This document shows, in pieces, positions 1 to 10,393 of a DNA stretch of 64,000 nucleotides. The DNA is from Vigna angularis (taxonomy: Eukaryota; Streptophyta; Magnoliopsida; Fabales; Fabaceae), in contig NC_068979.1 of assembly GCF_016808095.1 (NCBI RefSeq), forward strand, positions 26,490,960 to 26,554,959, read 5' to 3'. The notes beneath the pieces are model-generated. The model did not search any database. It was not told where the DNA came from and saw only the letters and a list, made by a program, of their open reading frames with translations. Each line of letters begins with the position of its first letter. The first letter of the stretch is position 1. The translations under genes were made by a program, and so were the position numbers.

Positions 1-777
1 CTACAAATCCTACATTGCTTTAATTTTTCTTCTCTAATATATTAAGATTATTCCACAAATACTACATTATATTAGATTGCTATATACCAAGTTTATTGTA
101 CAAGATAGAATTTTCTTCTTCTTCTTCTTTTAATATAGTGCATTAACTATTTGTATTAAGATAGCTAAAAGTAAGAAAGATGTTAACTACGTACTCAAAC
201 AGTCATTATATTAGATTATTAAGTTTTCAGAATATTTTGTTAAATTATCATTACTTTTTCACAAATACTACTTTATCTATGAAAGTACATATAACTTTAT
301 TTCACATTAAATTATAAATAATATGAATCTATCATTTTATACCCAAACCAAATTGATAAAAAATGTATTTAGTATATTATGCACACAATTAATTTTTATA
401 TCATTTTATAAGTATGAAAGATTAATTATTATTATTATAATATTACATAGAATATTCAACATATTACATTACGTTATTTTCACTTATTAATATAAGTGTA
501 CTATTGTCAAAATATATTTATTACCATTATCAATATTTAATTCATATATTTAATATTACTATTGTCTATTCATAAATTAATATAAATAAATAAACATGAC
601 ATTAATAAATAATTTATGAATAAACAATAATAATATTAAATAATAATAAAGGCATGAAAATATAAATAAATTCGGTCAAGTGACAAACAACACTATATTA
701 GAAGAAAAGTTTAGAAACCATACAATAAAGGTCTAAACTATTATTTATATAACAATAATTCAATTTTTTGTACACAG
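1..777. other. AT-rich flank, probably intron or upstream region of the GT61 gene
   Basis: No coding region is visible. The DNA is very AT-rich, with runs of TTC at about 117-130. It ends in a pyrimidine-rich stretch followed by ACAG at 774-777, which looks like a splice acceptor in front of the GT61 exon. The first exon of that gene, expected to carry the signal anchor, was not found here and may lie to the left of the window. Confidence 0.5.
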
Positions 778-2020
778 ATAAAAATATATGGAATGTGAAA
801 TTAAGGACCAAGCTATCAATTTCTCTACGGGTCCTTGATCGGAATGTAAACGTTAGTGCTGCTGCAATCACTTGTGACTACTCTCATAAAGAATATGATC
901 TTTGCACAATCAACGGCTCAACGCTTTTAGATCCAACATCCTCAACAATCTTTGCTGTGAATCTTCACACACAGAATAAATCCCATGCAGTATTGAAATT
1001 CCGTCCTTACCCTCGTAAAAGTGACAAAGCAGCAATGTCCTTTGTGAAAGAACTCAATCTAATTGTAGCCCAACCCAAGCTATCATGCAATGTCACACAC
1101 CATACCCCAGCCCTCGTATTCAGTGCGGCCGGGTACACCGGAAACCATTACCATGAAATAAACGAAATCTTCATCCCACTCTTCATCACCACCAATTCAC
1201 TATACCCTAATCAAGATGTAACACTTGTGGTGACGGAGGGTAAGATGTGGTGGTTTCAAAAGTACGCAGAGTTATTATCTGCGTTTAGTCCCGACCGTCC
1301 GATCATCGACGCAAACAATCTATCAACGGTGCATTGTTTCCCATCAGCCACCGTAGGGTTGATGAAGCATGGACCCATGATCATAGACCCAAAATTAATG
1401 CTACCAAACCCTAAAACACTTATAGATTTCCGTGCATTCCTAGGGAAAGTATACACTAAATTGGGTACCCCATTTATGTACACAAAAGAAAACGAGAAGC
1501 CTCATTTGACATTGATCAGTAGAACTGCGAGCCGAGCGATTATGAACGAAGAAGATGTGATAAAGGTGGCTGAGGAATTAGGGTTTATCGTGCATGTGTT
1601 TGAGGCATCAAGAAGCACTCCTATGGAGAAAGTGTATGGGGTGGTTCATGGCAGTGATGTGTTGTTGGGGGTGCATGGAGCAGGGTTAACAAATTTTTTG
1701 TTCATGAGGGAAGGGTCAGTGTTGGTTCAAGTGTGCCAATTGGACTTGAATGGGTTTCGAGAACTTACTATGAGAAACCACCAAAGTATTTGGGGGTGGA
1801 ATACTTGGAGTACAAGATTGAGGTGAATGAGAGCAGCTTGTTCGAGAAATATGGTGCTGATAGCTTGGTGGTCAAGAACCCAGGTGCTTTTCAAGCCAAA
1901 TGGCCTCAGAAAAGGCTACATTGGACTCATCAAAATGTTACCATTGATATACCTAGATTTAGAAACTCTTTGATAAAAGCTCATGAGAAGGCCAAAATAT
2001 TCATCACCAAAGTTAATTAG
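778..2020 (+). pseudogene. GT61 family glycosyltransferase, 3' exon, broken by one frameshift
   Basis: GT61 enzymes are Golgi type II membrane proteins that add xylose or arabinose to xylan or N-glycans. This exon carries the family blocks in order: CDYSHKEYDLC, RPYPRK, SAAGYTGNHYHEINE, GKMWWFQKYAELL, CFPSATVGL, LISRTASRAI and HGAGLTNFLF. The reading frame that starts in this exon runs to a stop at about 1826, but after VLVQV its residues stop resembling the family. The expected continuation, PIGLEW then GVEYLEYKI and the C-terminal block ending at 2020, lies in another frame. The break is near 1730 and fits loss of a single base in a GTGTG run. The segment before the exon ends like a splice acceptor, so the N-terminal exon is missing from view. 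The rest is well conserved, so either the inactivation is recent or the base is a sequencing error. Confidence 0.85.
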
Positions 2021-2496
2021 TTAGATAGATATTTCAGTTATCAAACACACACACACATCTTTGTTTTTTTTTATTAGGTATTTCGATTTATAAATTGAGT
2101 TTTTAATCAATATTCAGAAGTTCGTTAAAATAATATTAGTAAAATTAATTATTATTACATTAAAAGTATTGACTTATATTAAAATTTGAAAATTTAAAAT
2201 TTTGTCATCCTCAAATGATTTAAAAAAGTATGCATCCCTTAATATTTTAATAATTATGTATGCATGTAACATAAATAAATAACATAAAACTAAATAATAT
2301 TGTAACACGGTGTTAATCATATTCATATTGTGAAAAACAATTGTTAAAAATAAGACAAGAATACAAATTAAAACTCTAACAAACATTAATTTAAATTTTT
2401 CTAACAATATAATATCATTCTACATTTTTATTTTTATAATGAAAGTACAAATTCATTAATTGATTAACTAATAATTTTAATGTAATTAGAAACTAA
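2021..2496. other. AT-rich 3' flank, no gene seen
   Basis: AT-rich sequence with a short CA run at 2045-2057 just after the GT61 stop. No credible coding region on either strand. The last five bases (2492-2496, ACTAA) are a candidate target-site duplication of the copia element that follows. Confidence 0.5.
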
Positions 2497-2810
2497 TGTT
2501 AGTATTTTGAGGTTGTGAAAGAAATAGTTGATGGGATAGAGAAAATGTAGAGATATATAGTAGAATGTAGAGAAAATGTGGTTGTAGTTGTTAGTTGTGA
2601 TAGATATATGTTCTCTTTCATCAAATTGTAGAGTATATAGGTATTTATTGACCCATAGATTATTCTAGAACATGCTAGCCATAACTTATGTCGAATGTAC
2701 TAGAGTCATATCTTAGGCTTTTCTACAATATTCTATAACTTTTATTATATTTTAGTACTTCTATCTTAGGATTTTCTATATTTTTCTAGAATTTGCATTA
2801 CACTTTAATA
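2497..2810 (-). repeat. Copia-1 3' LTR
   Basis: This 314-bp repeat pairs with 18374-20675. It adjoins a purine-rich tract (about 2811-2820, AAGGTAGAG on the minus strand) next to the end of the RNase H coding remnant. On the minus strand it starts TATTAAAG and ends CTAACA, so the first dinucleotide is TA rather than TG in both LTRs. The partner LTR has a minus-strand TATAAATA box at about 18514-18525. Confidence 0.8.
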
Positions 2811-2812
2811 CT

Positions 2813-3189
2813 CTACCTTAATGCAAATTCGGTAACTCCAAACATAGCGTGTAGTAGTTCAAATCTTGGTTGTGGTAATGCCTTCGTAAAAATATATGCA
2901 ATTTGGTTTTCTGTTGGATAGTACTCGAATCGAATTTGTTTAGTTGTCTCTTCATCTCGAATGAAGTGATATTTAATAGCTGTGTGTTTTGTTCTTTGAT
3001 GATGGACTAAATTTTTTGCTATTGTTATTGTTGATTTGTTCTCGCAATAGATAATAGTCGGTCCATCTTGTGGTTCACCCATTTTTCAAGTATTCTTCGT
3101 AGCCATATTGCTTGACTCGTGGTTTCAGAAGTTGTTACATACTCTGCTTCTGCTGTTGATTGTATCACGGTTGCTTGCTTCTTTGATGC
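2813..3189 (-). pseudogene. Copia-1 RNase H / 3' end of pol
   Basis: The minus strand encodes typical copia RNase H blocks: ASKKQATVIQSTAEAEYV, then YCENKSTITIAKN, then HQRTKHTAIKYHFIRDE and a terminal IFTKALPQPRFE. There is a frame change near 3030-3080. The coding sequence stops abruptly at GATGC (3185-3189), where element X begins. The next upstream codons resume after the same GATGC at 10394-10398. Confidence 0.85.
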
Positions 3190-3709
3190 TGTTAAAATGG
3201 ATTTTAGTCGCACAAAATCAGAATAAACTAAGTTTCTCCATTAATGAAGTATAGGGACAACCTAGGTATCAATCCACGGACTCAACAAAATTAAGTTTCA
3301 AGTGTATGGTTAAGGTCTTCTATTTTATTTACTACCTAACTAATTACTAATGTAAGGTGGGAAAATTAAAAATTGAATTGAAAACAAAGAAATTAAAAAG
3401 AAAAGAATAAAGAAAGGAATTTGTTTGAAAATAAAAGAAATAAAATGTAAAGAACTAAAACCTAAACTAAAGTGATGAAAAGATTGAATCTAACTAATCA
3501 TACAAGTCAAAACAGTAACTACTCTAACCTATGAATACTATGAAATATTGATGCAAGAAAAACTGAAAGAAATTGAATATAGAAATTAATGAAAACAATG
3601 AACATTTAAAGAGAAAGAACAGTTTATGCACATAACAGAACCCAAATTAAAGAATCAGAGTAAGGAAAATTGGTTAGAATAAAAAACTAGAATCAAATTC
3701 ATGTAGAAT

Positions 3710-4260
3710 TTGGTTGATCATATATCAGGAAGACATCCTGTTAAGATAAGCCCATCACAGGGTCTTAAAGTTCATTTCTAGAACTTAAAAGTCAATGATC
3801 ATCACTTCAGTTCATCAAAACCACAATGAATCTAAATCCAATTCATGCTTCTAATCAATTTTAGATATGGAATCTATTCTAAATGCAAATAAATCCTACA
3901 ATCTACTCTAAAACATACAAAATTCTAATTAAAATGAATTGACAGAACAAAAATATGATTTACAATATTTTTCTTTCATTGGACTCATCTCCAACTCGAG
4001 AAGACATCTCGATAAGTCATGCTCACTGTGGAGTCATGTAATTCCCTAAGGAATTTCAACTATATGGAGTCACAGAGTCAATCAAATTTTAAAAGTAAAA
4101 CAATTAACAAAAGCTACTCTAAAACAATATTTTTTTCTCGTTGAACTCAACTCTAACTCGAGAAGACATCTCGATAATGCACGCCCACCTCGGGGTCGTT
4201 TAATTCCCAAAAGGAATTATAGATGTGCAGAGTTACGAGTTCAACTCATTTTCAAATCAA
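3710..4260. repeat. Diverged tandem units inside element X
   Basis: Two clear copies of a unit of about 165 bp (near 3960 and 4125) share CTCGAGAAGACATCTCGATAA, a palindrome-like core of the form CGAGA..TCTCG, followed by a CACC/GGGGTC block and AAGGAATT. A weaker third copy begins near 3725 with GAAGACATCCTG. The host LTR thus carries internal repeats with dyad symmetry. Confidence 0.6.
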
Positions 4261-4283
4261 AACACGAAAAATATGTACATAAT

Positions 4284-4508
4284 ACTTAAGATTGAAACTG
4301 TAAAATAATTCTAGAGGGCTTAATTGATCCCTCTCACAATCTTCTATTTATATGAATAAATTGATACACAAATACATGATAAATAGGGTAACCCTAGACA
4401 CAATATAATCATGATAAATAGGGTAATCCTAGACATAATATAATCATGATAAATAGGGTAACCCTTGACACACTATAATGATGATAAAATAGGATAAATA
4501 TCCTAACA
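4284..4508 (-). repeat. Copia-2 3' LTR, with internal 35-bp tandem repeats
   Basis: 225 bp, identical to 8946-9170. It holds a 35-bp unit (ATGATAAATAGGGTAA core) starting at 4376, 4411, 4446 and, truncated, 4481. A minus-strand TATA box (CATATAAATAG) lies at 4344-4354. In coding orientation the repeats fall upstream of the TATA box, where LTR enhancers normally lie. Confidence 0.95.
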
Positions 4509-4525
4509 CTCCCCCTCAAGCTGGA
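4509..4525 (-). other. Copia-2 polypurine tract overlapping the polyprotein stop
   Basis: On the minus strand AGCTTGAGGGGGAG directly abuts the LTR start TGTTAGG. The TGA stop of the polyprotein (4516-4518) is part of this tract, so there is no 3' untranslated gap between the stop and the plus-strand primer. Confidence 0.85.
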
Positions 4526-7500
4526 GCATACAAATTGTATGTACCAAGCTTGGAACAAATAAACTCAATCCGAGGATCCCTTAATGACTTGGTCAATACA
4601 TCTGCGAGTTGATCGTTTGACCCAATAAACTCAGTACATATTTCTTTGGTCAACAACTTTTCACGAACAAAATGACAATCAATTTCTATATGTTTAGTCC
4701 TCTCGTGAAACACTGGATTTGATGCAATGTGGAGAGCAGCTTGATTGTCGCAATACATCTTCATAGTATGGATGTCACAAAATTTAACCTCTTGAAGGAA
4801 TTGTTTCACCCATATAAGTTCACATGTTAGTGATGCCATTGCCCTATACTCGGCTTCCGCGGTTGATCGAGCTACTACATTCTGTTTCTTACTTTTCCAT
4901 GAAATAATGTTTCCTCCCAGAAAAACACAATATCCTGTTGTAGACCGTCTATCAATAGGTGAACCTGCCCAATCTGCATCACAATACCCAGAGACATGAA
5001 TGCTTCCTTTATCTTCATATAACAATCCTTGCCCGGGAGCCTTCTTTACATACCTTAGAATGCGAATGAGAGCATTCCAATGGTCAATACATGGAGCCTG
5101 CATGAACTGACTAACCACTCCAACTGCAAAGGATAGATCTGGCCTTGTAATAGTGAGATAAATCAGTTTGCCAACCAGCCTCCTATACCTCTCTGGATCG
5201 GAGAATAATTCACCTTCTTCTGTCCTTAATTTCTGGTTTGGGTCCATGGGACTGTCTACCGGTCTACAATCAATCATGCCTGTTTCTTGTAATATATCAA
5301 GAGCATACTTCCTTTGGGAGATTACAACTCCATCTTTTGATTGCGCTACTTCAATGCCTAAGAAATATTTGAGACTTCCAAGATCCTTGGTTTGAAAATG
5401 TCTACACAAGTACTCTTTTAGTTGAGATATTCCAACAGCATCATTTCCTGTAATGACAATATCATCAACATATACTATTAAGTAAACACATTTCCCGAGA
5501 GAAGAATGACAATAAAAAACTGAATGGTCTGCTTCACTGCGTTTTAGCCCAAATTTTTGAACAATGGAGCTAAACTTTCCAAACCAAGCACGTGGGGATT
5601 GCTTGAGGCCATATAGAGATCGATGCAATTTGCATACCATACCAGACTCCCCCTGAGCAACAAACCCTGGAGGTTGCTCCATATAAACTTCTTCCTCAAG
5701 ATCACCATGTAGGAAGGCATTCTTGATATCCAATTGATGAAGTGGCCAGTGACGAATGGCTGCCATGGCAAAGAAGAGACGAATAGTAGTCATCTTGGCT
5801 ACAGGAGAGAAAGTGTCACAATAATCAAGACCATAAACCTGAGTGTAACCTTTTGCAACAAGCCGAGCTTTGAGCCGATCAATTTCACCATCAGGGCCAA
5901 CTTTAACTGCATACACCCATCGACAACCAACCGCCTTTTTTCCTGGGGGAAGGGGCACCAGCTCCCAAGTATTACTGTGGTCAAGAGCCTGCATTTCTGC
6001 AATCATAGCTTGTCGCCATCCAGGATGATCAAGTGCTTCTTTCACATTCTTGGGTATAACAACAGAGGACACTGAGGATAAAAGAGAAAAATAGGAGGGC
6101 GACAATCGATGATAGCTTAGAAAATTATAAATGGGATGAGGGTTCCGAGTGGAACGAGTACCTTTTCTGAGGGCAATAGGCCATGCTGAATCATTTGCAC
6201 CAGGAGGCGTGGGAGGAGGTGACGAGGGAGAAGAATCTGAAGTAGGAGATTCACCATTGTCTTGGGGAGGTGGACTATCCATTGGGGCCCGGTGTGGGAT
6301 GATCTCAGTATGTGGAGAAACAGGTGTAGAAGGATTGTGATCATGACTGGGAATGACAGAGACAGTGGAGCTATTTGACTCAACCATTGGAATAGGAAGG
6401 ACCTGCTGGAGGATAGAAACATCCTGAACAGATGGAGAGAAGTAAGGAGTCTGTTCAAAGAATGTGACATTGGCAGACATGTAATACTTCTTAGTTTCAG
6501 GAGAGTAACACCGATATCCTTTTTGAAGTCGAGAATAGCCTAAGAAGACACATTTGAGAGCGCGAGCGGAGAGTTTGTCTAGACCTGGAGACATGTCATG
6601 AACAAAACATACACAGCCAAACACTCGGGGAGATGTATGAAAGAGAGGATCATTAGGAAACAAAATGGAGAAAGGGACTTTATTATCAAGAGAGGAGGAG
6701 GGCATCCTATTAATAAGATAACATGCAGTTAAGATGGCATCCCCCCAGTGATGGACAGGAATATGGGCACCAAGCAAAAGGGTACGAGCAGTTTCAACCA
6801 AGTGTCTATTTTTTCGTTCTGCTATACCATTTTGTTGTGGTGTATGAGGACAAGTAGACTGATGTAAGATACCATGGGAACTCAAGATGGCAGAAAAGGA
6901 GGATGAAAAATACTCTTTGGCATTATCACTTCTTAATATTTTGATTACTTGACCAAATTGATTCTTGATTTCATTCAAAAAGGATGTAAAGATAGCTAAC
7001 AATTCAGAACGATTTTTCATAAGATAAACCCAAGTACATCTTGAATATTCATCAATAAAGGTAACAAAATATCTATAACCAAAGGAGGAGATACGACTAG
7101 GTCCCCATATATCAGAATGGATGATGGAAAAACTAGAATTACATATTGATTGAGACCTTTTAGGAAAGGAAGATCTAACATGTTTTCCTAATTGACATGA
7201 CTCACATTCTAAGGTTTGGAGACCACTAAGTTCAGGACACATCTTTTTTAATTTGGACAAATGAGGATGGCCAAGTCGATCATGTAGCACTTTAGGATTA
7301 AGAGCAGCAACACAAGACACCCTTGGACGAGATCCAAAATGGTATAATCCGCCAGCTTCATATCCTTCTCCAATCTGTCTCCCCGAACCACGCTCCTGTA
7401 TAACAAAAGATTTATGATCAAAGGTTATTGAACAATTTAACATTTTAGTCAACTGGCTTAAGGAAATTAAATTAAAAGGACAATTAGGGACAAAAAGGAC

Positions 7501-8625
7501 TGAGTTGAGATTGAGGGAGGGAGACAAAGAAACATGACCGACTCCTTTGGAAGAAGTTTTAGATCCATTTGCAAGGGTTATGAAATGAGGTTTTTCTCGA
7601 AAGGAAATAGATGAGAACAAAGAGGTATTACCAGAAATGTGATCAGAAGCACCTGAGTCAATTACCCATGAATTTTGACATTCCATAGATTGAGAAACGC
7701 AGGCTGTTGATGTATTGGGAGATTGAGATGGTTGTGCCAAGCTGTTAGACTTTAACCTTAAATACTCTTGATATTCATCCTCAGGAAACATAGAAGTAGA
7801 GGTTTCAGTTTTCAAAGTGGAAGTTTCAGTCTTCGAAATATTGGCGGTTTTGGAAGGGAAACCATGTAAGGAGTAGCAATTCTCTTGAGTATGACCCATC
7901 CTTTTACAATATGTGCATTGAGTACGTCCCCGACCTCCTCGTCCTCCTCCTCTAGTGCCACGTCCTCCTCTTCCTCGTGTGGCAACCATGACAGATGGTT
8001 CCACTAGTTCATGCGCTTCTTGAGTTTGAGATACTGGGACACGCAGAAGGCGAGTGGTCAATGTTTCCATAGAGGGGACCTCATGACTAGTTAGAAGTTG
8101 ATCTCTGAGATGATCAAAATCGGGATGTAGGGCACGAAGGATCAACACCATGTAGAATTTGTCTAGTTTCTTTTTTATATCCTCTAATGGATCTACTTCC
8201 AAAAACATCCTAAGTTCTTCGACAGCAGATTGGGCTTCAGTCATGAAGGACACCATATCATGGTCTGTCATTTTAAGAGATGCAAGTTTATTCGTAGTGT
8301 CATAGAGACGTTGAATATCGTTGGCATAAATGCTTTGGGCTTTCTTCCAAAAGGAGTGACAAGTTTTGAAAGCCCTCAAAGATACAAAAAGTTTGGGTTC
8401 CACTGATTGCCATAACAGGGCACACAACTGGAAATCTGCTTGTTTCCACTGATCAGCTTTTTCAGTAGGCACATGGCTTCCATCTCGCTCAAGGTGGTCA
8501 TAATGCCCTTGGCCAAGGAACCACATTTCAACGGCAGCAGACCATGATAGATAATTTTTTCCATTTAGCTTCTCGGAGGTAATTGATGGACTTCCAGAGA
8601 AGGAAAGAGTACTGCCAGACGCCAT
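4516..8625 (-). CDS. Copia-2 Gag-Pol polyprotein, 1369 aa, intact
   Basis: A single frame carries all copia domains in order. Gag occupies about residues 1-230, followed by a CCHC zinc knuckle (CTYCKRMGHTQENC, about 237-250). The aspartic protease has DSGA at about 323. The integrase has its HHCC part (HDRLGHPHL.. CESC), then HSDIWG at about 504, the DNAKEY aspartate and the PQQNGIAERK glutamate. Reverse transcriptase follows with YVDD at about 1052, then RNase H with DADWAG, STAEAEYR and the final ADVLTKSL. The length is normal for Ty1/copia and there are no stops or frameshifts. The start ATG at 8625 opens MASGSTLSF and is preceded by a leader of about 320 bases after the PBS. The product would be cut by its own protease into particle, integrase and RT proteins. 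I do not assign a clade. Confidence 0.95.
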   Translation of the reverse strand: MASGSTLSFSGSPSITSEKLNGKNYLSWSAAVEMWFLGQGHYDHLERDGSHVPTEKADQWKQADFQLCALLWQSVEPKLFVSLRAFKTCHSFWKKAQSIYANDIQRLYDTTNKLASLKMTDHDMVSFMTEAQSAVEELRMFLEVDPLEDIKKKLDKFYMVLILRALHPDFDHLRDQLLTSHEVPSMETLTTRLLRVPVSQTQEAHELVEPSVMVATRGRGGRGTRGGGRGGRGRTQCTYCKRMGHTQENCYSLHGFPSKTANISKTETSTLKTETSTSMFPEDEYQEYLRLKSNSLAQPSQSPNTSTACVSQSMECQNSWVIDSGASDHISGNTSLFSSISFREKPHFITLANGSKTSSKGVGHVSLSPSLNLNSVLFVPNCPFNLISLSQLTKMLNCSITFDHKSFVIQERGSGRQIGEGYEAGGLYHFGSRPRVSCVAALNPKVLHDRLGHPHLSKLKKMCPELSGLQTLECESCQLGKHVRSSFPKRSQSICNSSFSIIHSDIWGPSRISSFGYRYFVTFIDEYSRCTWVYLMKNRSELLAIFTSFLNEIKNQFGQVIKILRSDNAKEYFSSSFSAILSSHGILHQSTCPHTPQQNGIAERKNRHLVETARTLLLGAHIPVHHWGDAILTACYLINRMPSSSLDNKVPFSILFPNDPLFHTSPRVFGCVCFVHDMSPGLDKLSARALKCVFLGYSRLQKGYRCYSPETKKYYMSANVTFFEQTPYFSPSVQDVSILQQVLPIPMVESNSSTVSVIPSHDHNPSTPVSPHTEIIPHRAPMDSPPPQDNGESPTSDSSPSSPPPTPPGANDSAWPIALRKGTRSTRNPHPIYNFLSYHRLSPSYFSLLSSVSSVVIPKNVKEALDHPGWRQAMIAEMQALDHSNTWELVPLPPGKKAVGCRWVYAVKVGPDGEIDRLKARLVAKGYTQVYGLDYCDTFSPVAKMTTIRLFFAMAAIRHWPLHQLDIKNAFLHGDLEEEVYMEQPPGFVAQGESGMVCKLHRSLYGLKQSPRAWFGKFSSIVQKFGLKRSEADHSVFYCHSSLGKCVYLIVYVDDIVITGNDAVGISQLKEYLCRHFQTKDLGSLKYFLGIEVAQSKDGVVISQRKYALDILQETGMIDCRPVDSPMDPNQKLRTEEGELFSDPERYRRLVGKLIYLTITRPDLSFAVGVVSQFMQAPCIDHWNALIRILRYVKKAPGQGLLYEDKGSIHVSGYCDADWAGSPIDRRSTTGYCVFLGGNIISWKSKKQNVVARSTAEAEYRAMASLTCELIWVKQFLQEVKFCDIHTMKMYCDNQAALHIASNPVFHERTKHIEIDCHFVREKLLTKEICTEFIGSNDQLADVLTKSLRDPRIEFICSKLGTYNLYAPA

Positions 8626-8687
8626 TTCTGAAGAAGACGAATAGTACTAACGAAGAACAAGAAAACCCTAAGGGTTTAGACGAAGGA

Positions 8688-8885
8688 AACTTTGACAGTG
8701 ATGGACGACGGTGGCCGGCAATGGCGGGCGGTGGCCGGCGGTGACGGTGGCCGGACGGTGGCTGGAGACGGTGGCCGAAGACGGTGGCCGGAGACGGTGG
8801 CCGGCGACGGCCGACGGTGGCCGACGGTTGACGGTGGCCGGCGGCGGGCAGCGGCGGGCAGCGGCGGGCGACAAAGAACTGTGGC
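8688..8885. repeat. GC-rich GGTGGCCGGC-type repeat in the Copia-2 leader
   Basis: About 200 bp of short imperfect repeats of GACGGTGGCCGGC and GGCAGCGGCGGGC between the PBS and the gag start. It is unlike the surrounding AT-rich DNA. Several apparent open frames run through it on both strands, but they are low-complexity shadows. In the RNA the strand reads as CCG-rich and would form strong secondary structure in the 5' leader. Confidence 0.8.
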
Positions 8886-8933
8886 GCCGGACAAATATAT
8901 ATTACGAGACAGAAACCAGAGCGGGATCGACCC

Positions 8934-8945
8934 GCTCTGATACCA
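8934..8945 (-). other. Copia-2 primer binding site (initiator Met tRNA)
   Basis: On the minus strand TGGTATCAGAGC lies immediately after the right LTR. It is the standard plant copia PBS, complementary to the 3' end of initiator methionine tRNA. Confidence 0.95.
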
Positions 8946-9170
8946 ACTTAAGATTGAAACTGTAAAATAATTCTAGAGGGCTTAATTGATCCCTCTCACA
9001 ATCTTCTATTTATATGAATAAATTGATACACAAATACATGATAAATAGGGTAACCCTAGACACAATATAATCATGATAAATAGGGTAATCCTAGACATAA
9101 TATAATCATGATAAATAGGGTAACCCTTGACACACTATAATGATGATAAAATAGGATAAATATCCTAACA
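8946..9170 (-). repeat. Copia-2 5' LTR (promoter LTR)
   Basis: Identical to 4284-4508. The TATA box (minus strand CATATAAATAG) is at 9006-9016, so transcription should start about 25-30 bases further left, near 8980. The 35-bp units lie at 9038, 9073, 9108 and 9143. Confidence 0.95.
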
Positions 9171-10393
9171 ATAATCAACCAAGAATGCAAAAACATTACA
9201 AAGAAAATAGAACTCAGAATCATAAAGCACACAACAGTAATACATCAATGTAAAAGAAACTTTATTAAGGAGAAACGAAAATTACAAAAGAACATACCAA
9301 ACGAAACGCGCAATCAAAGCCACCACGGGCTCTCACCACCGTGAGTGTTCGCTCCAAAAGCTTAGAGAAACGAAAACCTACTCTATGAAAAGCGTAAACC
9401 CTAAGCTAAAAAATGTAAAACTGTGTATCTGTAAGTGTGTCTCTTCTGTTACATGGTGAAAGCCCTTTATATAGGGTCTAAGAAGTAGAGAGAAGATAAA
9501 GAAAAAGTGGAACCTTGACAACTCTTGAAGCTTCTCTTCTACGCTTCCTCTTCACACATGCACCAATCTTCAATCTTCTGGTAAGAGGCACGAGGTAAGC
9601 TTTCTCTTCCTCCTTTATTCTCTCATTCTCTAGAAACCCTAGCTCGACTCACTCCAAGCCCTAGCCTCGAAGGGTGCTTTCTCCATTCAACCTTAGCACA
9701 TGGATGCTCTCTGCTAAATGTATCATGAACACGAATGACTCTGTAAGGAAACAACTTCAACCTCTCCAAAACGACACCATTGCACTAATGACCAGCGTAT
9801 GGCAGCAACCCAATTTCACAATATCAGTTGCCCAAAACAGTACAAAAGAAATCTGTAGCCAAAGGAAGTGTTGAAGTGCGTCCAGTGCAGTAGGCTAGAT
9901 CAACAACCCAAGCAGTGGCCCAATGCTATTTTAGCATTAGCTACAACACCAATACAACAGGTCAACACATTTCATTATCAATTCAGCATCATCAGCGACC
10001 CAATTGTTGCTCCATGTTGTCCAATAGATTCAGCCACTAAGTAGCCCAAAGAGGGATCAAGCCCAACGTTTCTGCTGATTGTTCAAGCCCAAATCAGATC
10101 CAATCTAAAAACAATGAATTAAAGGGTTAAAATGCAATAAAAAGAAAAATTATGAGTTAAAACCTAATTAAAACAAAACATTTTTATTGAAAGAATTTCA
10201 GAAAAATACTAATTTCCTAATTATTAATAAAGACTAAAAATTACATCTAAAAACTATTTTTAACTAAAATATTACAAAACTAAAGAATTAAGAGAAAAAC
10301 ATAAAACTAGCCTAATTCTAAACAATTAAAAACTAAAAGAAGTTAAGAAGGACTCCTAAACACAGAAAAATATGTAAATATGAAGAGTTATCA

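Larger units (their letters stand above)
4284..9170 (-). mobile_element. Copia-2: young, apparently complete Ty1/copia retrotransposon
   Basis: The element is 4887 bp, minus strand. It has two 225-bp LTRs that I compared base by base and found identical. It also has the five-base TSD ATAAT at 4279-4283 and 9171-9175, a Met-tRNA-type PBS at 8934-8945, a polypurine tract touching the left LTR, and one uninterrupted polyprotein. Identical LTRs mean a recent insertion. On the coding strand the LTR starts TGTTAGG but ends CTTAAGT, so its 3' end is not the usual CA. Nothing visible prevents autonomy. Confidence 0.95.
3190..10393 (-). mobile_element. Element X: probable solo LTR of a Ty3/gypsy (Tat/Ogre-like) element, split by Copia-2
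   Basis: The insert begins TGTTAAAATGG and ends GAGTTATCA, that is TG..CA, and is flanked by the five-base TSD GATGC (3185-3189 and 10394-10398). It sits inside an RNase H codon run of Copia-1. After subtracting Copia-2 its own length is about 2.3 kb with no open pol. On the minus strand it reads TGATAACTCT to TTTTAACA, the same end style as the Tat-type LTRs at 18725 and 39298, with a comparable GAGTCC..GATACC block near its end. A minus-strand TATA box (CTATATAAAG) lies at 9465-9474. The length, ends, TSD and lack of coding sequence fit a solo LTR; a non-autonomous element is the alternative. Confidence 0.7.

Noticed and set aside
5168..6470. Several smaller frames on both strands overlapping the Copia-2 polyprotein
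   Set aside because: Shadow frames of the intact 1369-codon polyprotein.
8668..8965. Pro/Arg/Ala-rich frames next to the Copia-2 gag start
   Set aside because: Low-complexity leader repeat between PBS and gag; frames are open on both strands.
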